A stretch of DNA of 64,000 nt, from assembly GCA_029582155.1 (NCBI GenBank), contig CM055895.1, positions 48,270,807-48,334,806 on the forward strand, written 5' to 3'. Made by a program: the position numbers and the translations under genes. How positions within the stretch are numbered: the stretch's first letter is position 1; every line of letters begins with the position of its first letter. Source of the DNA: Panopea generosa (Eukaryota; Mollusca; Bivalvia; Adapedonta; Hiatellidae). The notes beneath the pieces were generated by a model. That model was not told the origin of the DNA. It ran no database searches and was given only the letters and a program-made list of their open reading frames with translations. This document shows positions 58,001 to 64,000 of this stretch, piece after piece.

Positions 58001-58105
58001 GTAGGTTTCACTTCTTTCATTTGGGACCCTCTATGAATGACAAGCCTTCAAACTTTTATTATTTACTATAGAATAAAGAACAAAAATCAATGGTGGGGTT
58101 ACACC
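55036..58105 (+). mobile_element. composite array 2 of elements A and B: A-B-B-A-B-A
   Basis: A: 55036-55505, 56611-57080, 57636-58105. B: 55510-56056, 56061-56606, 57085-57631. Every junction and both outer flanks are TATA (55032-55035 and 58106-58109). The uninterrupted 180-bp repeat shows TTCTTATATGGG at the target, so TATA is a 4-bp target duplication. Copies share variants absent from array 1, such as GCTTGGAAATTGGGG in A and TTATGGGTAAAATTAGTCG in B. Identical 77-codon minus-strand frames in B copies are not genes. Confidence 0.9.
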
Positions 58106-58290
58106 TATATGGGAAACTGTACCATTATTTCAATGTTGTGTATACATTCTTTTGTGAGAGTTAGTAACATGTTTTTGTCGTTAAACATGAAATGATATGA
58201 AATAACCATAATGGCAATCAATTATCCTTTACAGATGTCTTAGAGTAGCATAAATTGACTCCACTCACTTGATCTGAAATTGTTATATAT
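58106..58290. repeat. continuation of the 180-bp tandem repeat
   Basis: Completes the unit interrupted by array 2 (TGGGAAACTGTACC...) and one further decayed unit (GTTAAACATGAAATGATATG, TTATCCTTTACAGATGTCTT). Beyond about 58400 the similarity fades. Confidence 0.8.
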
Positions 58291-58399
58291 ACATTCTTTT
58301 ATGGGAATTATAAACATGTTATGAGCTGTAAAATTAAGAAATGATATTAGGTAGCCATAATCACAATAAATTACCCTTTAAAGATGACTGGAATGGAGC

Positions 58400-59400
58400 A
58401 TAATGGTATACACCACGTACCCTATATATCTTATTCGACTTAATAGAGTGCACTGTTTTGCTATTAAGATATCAATACCTTCCCGGTCCCACAACCAGCA
58501 GGGAGACTCCTGTCGCACACTTGTTTAAATGACAACATAATAAAATGTATAAATTGGATTGAACGACAGTCATTTTTTATTGATTAAAAACGCTCTAGAA
58601 CACAGCACCCTTCCCAAAAATTGAAATACCCAGGGACTACGCCGATAGAATAAAAACATAGAGCGGCTGGAATATTAAACCCGACTTTAGTTATTAAAAT
58701 GTAAAACAATATCAATAAAAATGCTTAAACTGGCCTGATGTAACATAAAATCATTGAGGCATTCTTGTCAATCAATGTCTAATTTACAGTTATAATAGTG
58801 AAGTAAGAGGCGGAGTTTGTATGCATGGGCGGGATCAAATCAAGTTAGTGAACGATGTAAGCTCAAGTTGGTGGAAGAAAATGTTTGCGGTTACCATAGG
58901 TAACATACAAGAAGGAATTTCTATACAAGTCTTTGATACAAATCAGGCGAACAAATTTTAAAGTAGTATAAAAACTCGCGCGACTGGTCGATGTATATTC
59001 GGAATAGTTTATCAGTCTACAACTGTGAGTATATTTACACTAAGTTTCAAGTTTCATTCAGTAACTAGGTCAGTATGGGCGTCCGTTATATACAACTTAC
59101 AAGACTGCATAGTTTATATAATGTATTCTATATATATGTTATTGCACGTCTCTTAAGAGCCTTTTAAATATTTTTTGCGTCTCTCGTACAGCAGATCAGA
59201 TATCCAAATAATAAAAAAGCTGTCCATTCACGCCTTATTTTATCGGGCTAAGTTCCGAACTAAAAGTGTCTTCTAAATAGCTGTAGATCTAATGCAGTGT
59301 GCAGATCTGGTTTGATACAAATTACATAATTATACATGTAGCCGCAGCACTTTTGGTAATTTGTGCATTTTCTGTATCTTATGCGGTTTACTGCAGTGGT
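58400..59400. other. no gene seen
   Basis: A+T-rich DNA. CATAGGTAACATACAAGAAG (about 58900) recurs at about 59762 as CATAGGTAACATACACGAAG, a direct repeat of some 38 bp. Confidence 0.5.
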
Positions 59401-59402
59401 TT

Positions 59403-59438
<36 letters not shown>
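59401..59438. repeat. (TA)n(GA)n microsatellite
   Basis: TATATATATA passing into GAGAGAGAGA. Confidence 0.9.
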
Positions 59439-59439
<1 letters not shown>

Positions 59440-59649
59440 CTATCCACCATTATCCGGGGAGTCTGTGAGCTATTTTTAGACAATCTATTTATAGCTCATA
59501 TCTGATCTGTCGATCTCTGCTATACTAGTAAGATAAGGCTTGTGGTTCGAAGTCTGATTTTCTTTGTTTCTGCTGTCAGAGGGTGAATAGGGGTGTGATG
59601 ATGGGGGTGTTTGTTGATTCATTTGTTTCAAGTAAATGTCGCCTGTACC

Positions 59650-59770
59650 TTCTCCAAACCGGAAGTAGAGTGAACCAGTCCGTCGAGTTTGAAAAAGTGA
59701 AAGTAGATAATCCCGGGATTTCTCGAAAATTCCCGGGAATTCTCGAAAATTCCCGTTTACCATAGGTAAC
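59650..59770. repeat. dispersed CCGGAAGTAG...TTCCCGG sequence, copy 2
   Basis: AACCGGAAGTAGAGTGAACC, GTCGAGTTTGAAAAAGTGAA, then CCCGGGATTTCTCGAAAATT and a second CCCGGGAATTCTCGAAAATT, so the last 20 bp are tandemly doubled relative to copy 1 at 36895. Confidence 0.7.
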
Positions 59771-59793
59771 ATACACGAAGGAATTTCTATACA

Positions 59794-59795
<2 letters not shown>

Positions 59796-59837
<42 letters not shown>

Positions 59838-60550
59838 CTTTATTTTTCGAAGGTAACATATAAAGAGTACGTAATATAATATCACATATAACTTATTTTC
59901 AATATGGCCTTCAACAACAACAGTAATAAAAACAATAATAAAACGATTGTCCATATAAGACCTACTTTCTGAATGATATGCTTAGATAATAATCAATCAA
60001 GAAGTTTAAATTGATATTGATCAATATGAACTGGACAAACACATTTAACTTTAATTATAAAAGTATTGTAAATTATTCAACGAAATTATACACTCAAATT
60101 AGAATAATAATCAAAAATAACTCCCCCCCCCCCCAAAAAAAAAAAAACAAACAAAAAAAAAAACAATGATCAGACACACTATTATGCATACAGTTTACTT
60201 TGAGCCTGAGTAGTTTATATTTATTTGTGTTTGTAAAAGATTTTTTTTTTAAGATTTTGTTTGAAAGTGCATAATTTGTTATTTTTTCTAATGTCAGTTG
60301 GAATTGTTCTCCACAAATGTTCAGCTTTGTAGTTTAATGATTGTTTTAAATCATACTGGACTATTTCAGACATTTTCCAAGAGTTATCCGATAGTTGCCG
60401 TTGCGCATTTCGATGATATTGGAGATGACTCCAATTACTTCCCTTAAACCGTGATAAAACATACAGGTATCGTTCCGCTCTGACACTAAGATCAAGTAGG
60501 CGTGACGTATTATATGCCCTCGGGATATATCTATTCGTTTTGATAAGCAA
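59796..60550 (-). mobile_element. 5'-truncated LINE fragment with (TTA)n tail
   Basis: Minus strand: the C-terminal part of a LINE reverse transcriptase (60221-60550), an A+T-rich 3' part, and an end TTCGAAAAATAAAGTTGTTA followed by TTATTATTA repeats (59796-59832 as AAT on the + strand). Ending in short A/T-rich repeats is usual for CR1/L2/RTE-like elements. 5' truncation is typical of target-primed insertion. Confidence 0.75.
60221..60550 (-). pseudogene. LINE reverse transcriptase C-terminal fragment
   Basis: 109 codons with RYIPRAYNTSRLLDLSVRAE, DLKQSLNYKAEHLWRTIPTD and FKQNLKKKIF. This is the pattern of the post-thumb C-terminus in jockey/CR1-group LINEs (SLxYxGxxLWNxLPxxIRxxxxLxxFKxxLK). 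No catalytic domain remains. Confidence 0.7.
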
Positions 60551-60840
60551 GTTTTGGTGATTTTGATGTGTAGTATAAAAAAGAAATTAATGAATTTTAC
60601 TTATTAATAAACGCATAAATCATTTGATTAAATTTAATGTGCAAAATTATAACATAGATTAATGATTTTAATTACAAATTTCATTATACTTTGATAAAGT
60701 TTATTTTATTATCAGTCAACAGATAAAGATTGATAATTTTGTGTTACTGTTATTGATAAATTTAGTTTAAATTTATTTATTTTACTTCGATTGTGAAACA
60801 AGTTCTTTCAACTTAGGCAAATCACGCTCGAAGTCTTTCT

Positions 60841-60972
60841 GGTTAGAACCAGTACTAAGCATATGCGGAAAAGTGTCTTGCTAAAGGACACCACACATAG
60901 CCTTGGCGGAGGATCGAACCCACGGCCCTCCGATCATGGGTTCGTAGCTCTACCACTGGTCCTCGCGCTCCA
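60841..60972 (-). mobile_element. tRNA-derived SINE with TGTGTGGTGTCCTT module, copy 2
   Basis: Minus strand: GAGCGCGAGGACCAGTGGTA (box A GACCAGTGGTAGAGC), GGGTTCGATCCTCCGCC (box B), then TATGTGTGGTGTCCTTTAG, CAAGACACTTTTCCGCATAT and GCTTAGTACTGGTTCTA. Same body as 46660-46840. Confidence 0.75.
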
Positions 60973-61049
60973 CAAGAATCTATTACGGTTATTAGATTAT
61001 ATAAACTTATATTTGAAGAGACAGAATGACAATAAAACATAATGTTGTA

Positions 61050-61142
61050 AATCAATCATCACAGACTGGTGCCGTCGGGGATTCGAATTCACGACCCGAG
61101 GGTCGATAGTCAGACGCATTACTGTCTGAGTTAACGGGACAA
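61050..61142 (-). mobile_element. SINE head, GCCCGGTTAGCTCAG family, copy 3
   Basis: Minus strand: GTCCCGTTAACTCAGACAGT, AATGCGTCTGACTATCGACC and GAATTCGAATCCCCGACGG (box B). It matches the other two heads in the box A and anticodon-arm region. Confidence 0.65.
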
Positions 61143-61376
61143 GTGCTATGATATTCAAATGCTATTTTAAACTTCATGTTGTTGTTTTTTAAAATATAAA
61201 TATTATGGTTGTTTGAAACAGACATCTTTATATTAGCGCATGCGTTTTTAATAAAGCCTAAAACGGTATTTGACCAAAATCCATTTTTAACAACTTCTTT
61301 AAAGTACCTCGTGTTTAATATCATCAGATTATATTGTTACAACAGATTAATATTTTTCGCATACCACTTTGATATA

Positions 61377-61439
61377 CAGTAGAACTTCGCTGGCTATTTT
61401 GTTCAGTCCCGTCGGGTTCGATCCATCAAAGTTCTACTG
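61377..61439. mobile_element. 63-bp TIR element with TA duplication (pogo/Tc1-like remnant)
   Basis: TA|CAGTAGAACTTCG ... CAAAGTTCTACTG|TA: an 11-bp perfect terminal inverted repeat CAGTAGAACTT flanked by TA on both sides. CAGTAGAACCTCG-type ends are typical of pogo-like MITEs. Extremely short. Confidence 0.65.
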
Positions 61440-64000
61440 TATTCATCTTTATGTACTTGGAATAAGTTCTATCATTCCGATTTCATTCAGCCATTTACAA
61501 GAGTTAAGCACTTTTTTTCAACACAGGAACAAAAATAGTCGTTACATATGCTATGGTAATGTAACTTCACAAAATAAGTATATATATTTTTTTCAGAAAT
61601 AGTTTTAAGTGAAAATTGCAGCGTATTTTAGTAAGCTAATAAATGTGAATAGCTGATGTATTACGCAGCAGTTTTACAAATCTCTTTGCTTTGATTTGTA
61701 ATACCGCAATTATCTAAAGCTTTATATTCCATTTAGTGTTTCATGTTTAACAAAGTAAACACTAAAACATTCACAAAATATTTCTGACTGATCATGTCAT
61801 GTTAGTACTCTATTGAAACACGCGATATGTTTTAAAATAGATATTTAACAATACAATGTGCAAAGTCACTCATATCAATATCAAGACGTCCCTAACTGCA
61901 GTAAAGTACAAGGTTAATGTGACATACGCAGAAACGCTTTGCATAACAATACAATGTGTCCGGGAGGTGTTTTTTCCGTCACCCTTGAAATATAATTACT
62001 CAATTACATTCTAGCAGGTTATATTATAACCCCCGATAAAATTACAAGTTTTGCCTTCGGGACAGGGGTAGGGGGTATTTAAGTTTATAAATGACACTGG
62101 CTTATCGCATTGTTTGAGACTTGAAACACAGACAGCGGGGGGAGGGGGGAGGGGGTTTGCTCCGGGTTTTTTGTACAAGGATTATTAGATTTGAATATTA
62201 TTTCACTGATCTTAGGAAAACGTTAAAATTAAAAATTCTGTAATATTTATATACATTTGATATTGGATTATCTTAACTAACTTGTTTTAAAAGTTAATTA
62301 CACGATATCTATGCGATGACTAAAAACCGAACATAAACATGCACTAAATGAAACATGTTTGCAGTTAAAATATTTATTTCGGATTATCAAACTTTAGGAA
62401 GTATTCTCAGTACCATTATATTTCTTTACATAATTATATTTTCGTGCCGCAAAACACCATTCATTTCATAGGTATTATCTTTCTTTTCGTCTTATCTACA
62501 CATCATATAACAAAACATAAATTATACATGAACGTTTAAACTTGTACATAGCCATTCTAAAAGAATTATAAGAGACATTTTAAAACATAAATTATGAATA
62601 TCAATACAAAGCACATTTTTTTGACATGATAAAACTCTATGTAAAGTACTGCTAATCTTTATACTAGAATCGGCAATGAACTAAGTTTTTAATTAAAAAG
62701 ATGAAGAAGAAAAAGAGCACTATTGTACATATTTAAAAATATCTTTAAAAAAAAGATTATCGTTTTTGATCAGATCATTTGCGAACTGATTAGCAATATG
62801 TTCTTATACGTGGAGATTTGTTTTAATTTAGTAATTCAAAACAATGATATGCTTATTATGCTGTATTAACATTATTATCAACCAATTACATTATTAAATC
62901 TCTTTATTCAATTAACATGCCTCGAGTAATGTATTATTGTTATCTAATCACTGGTTTTGATATTTAAGAATCAAGTGATATAAATAAATTGAGTATTCCA
63001 ATTATACAAACTCTTTAATTAATTTTCTTTCTATGTCCACTGAATTATTTTATAACAAAGACATTCAAACATAAATTTGTACGAAAAAAAACCCCATTAA
63101 ATAATGTTTTAGATTACAAAAGAAATGTACTTGAATTTGAAGCTTTTTGAAGGTTCTTTAGTTAAAATATGAAATTAAAAAAATCTATGCTTTAGACTAT
63201 AAATAAAATACATAATCAACACACACACTTTAAACTACACTTAACTTGCAATATCACCATGTGTTTATAAATATTTCGGGGCTGAAAAACATCTGCATTG
63301 CATATAGCCGGCTGATATAGCGATATACATGCTGTATTTAATTGGGTACAATAATACGCTGTACATTAGGCACACAGAAAATAAATCCGAATTACATTTT
63401 ATCTCATTTTCAAATCAAAATGGAAGCAAGATGCAATTATCATATTTTTTATATCTATATATCATCGCAAAGAGAATTTTATTTGCAATAAACATATACG
63501 TTGTAATAGGTTGGCAAATAATCACAACTAAGGTTTGTAAGACCTTAAAAATGACCGAAAACGTGTTTTGAGTATTTTTTATATAGAATATATAAAGACC
63601 ATATATGCTGTTATAAAACTAAAAAAGGAAGCAAGAAAACGTAAATATATTTTAATTTTTATTTTATCATAATAAAGGTTATATTTTTAACTAAATGACT
63701 AGACGTTGACAATTTAATATTGAAACAGTTATAACGATAAAATTAAATTTCTCCTATATGTTTCTATGTAAACCAAATATCACGGTTTAGCCAGGTTAGT
63801 GATAAAAACTGTCGATATCAAGGGGGATAACTTCTCTCGATAATCCAGTGAAATGTCTGAAATAGTCCCACATGTAATTATTGCGAGGTCTCACCAGGAC
63901 AAGATCATTATTTTGTTTGGATCGAAGATTATATTTTTCATTATTTGTAAATGACAAAATATTGGTGATGTAATCAGGTGTAAGTTCATTTATAGCTTTA
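61440..64000. other. no gene seen
   Basis: A+T-rich DNA without recognisable genes or repeats. Short open frames (for example 63329-63571) have no domain or splice support. Confidence 0.55.

Overview
This is nuclear DNA from an intron-rich, AT-rich animal, most likely a marine invertebrate and plausibly a mollusc. The grounds are spliced genes with GT..AG introns, CR1/L2-type LINEs, a Ty3/gypsy element, tRNA-derived SINEs, MULE-like transposases and many minisatellites. There are no operons, Shine-Dalgarno sites or bacterial genes. The species assignment is inference.

The one recognisable conserved host gene is on the + strand at about 6.4-20.7 kb. Its seven exons encode a multi-pass membrane protein of the Gpc1 / DUF2838 family (glycerophosphocholine acyltransferase). 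Exons 3-7 join perfectly in phase. Exon 2 carries one extra base and a G-to-A change at the first base of its splice donor. Its introns hold trinucleotide repeats, a CACGTG minisatellite, a 5-kb antisense Ty3/gypsy element with 110-bp LTRs and a target-site duplication, and a 60-bp minisatellite that is a roughly 19-fold amplification of the exon 5/intron 5 junction.

Layout: 0-1.6 kb, 78-bp minisatellite. 2-6 kb, broken CR1/L2-group LINE with a 2A-like motif. 6.4-20.7 kb, Gpc1-like gene. 21-22 kb, three small symmetric exons on the minus strand. 22.4-23.9 kb, dispersed element. 25.2-27.5 kb, 58-bp satellite. 27.5-30.3 kb, one arm of an inverted duplication whose partner is at 47.25-48.56 kb. 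30.3-32.4 kb, broken FLYWCH/MULE transposase. 32.6-36.8 kb and 55.0-58.1 kb, two head-to-tail arrays of two short elements, always joined by TATA. 39.7-41.2 kb, broken OTU + C2H2 + transposase gene between two related minisatellites. 44-45.5 kb, three mini-exon candidates. 44-61 kb, several SINEs. 59.8-60.6 kb, 3' end of a second LINE. 61.4-64 kb, nothing recognisable.

Most of the window is mobile and repeated DNA. The main results are the TATA-joined arrays, whose outer copies are always the same element type; a natural empty-site/filled-site pair that dates three insertions; and repeated capture of 5' splice sites in minisatellites. All gene products are inferred by eye from motifs; no search was run.
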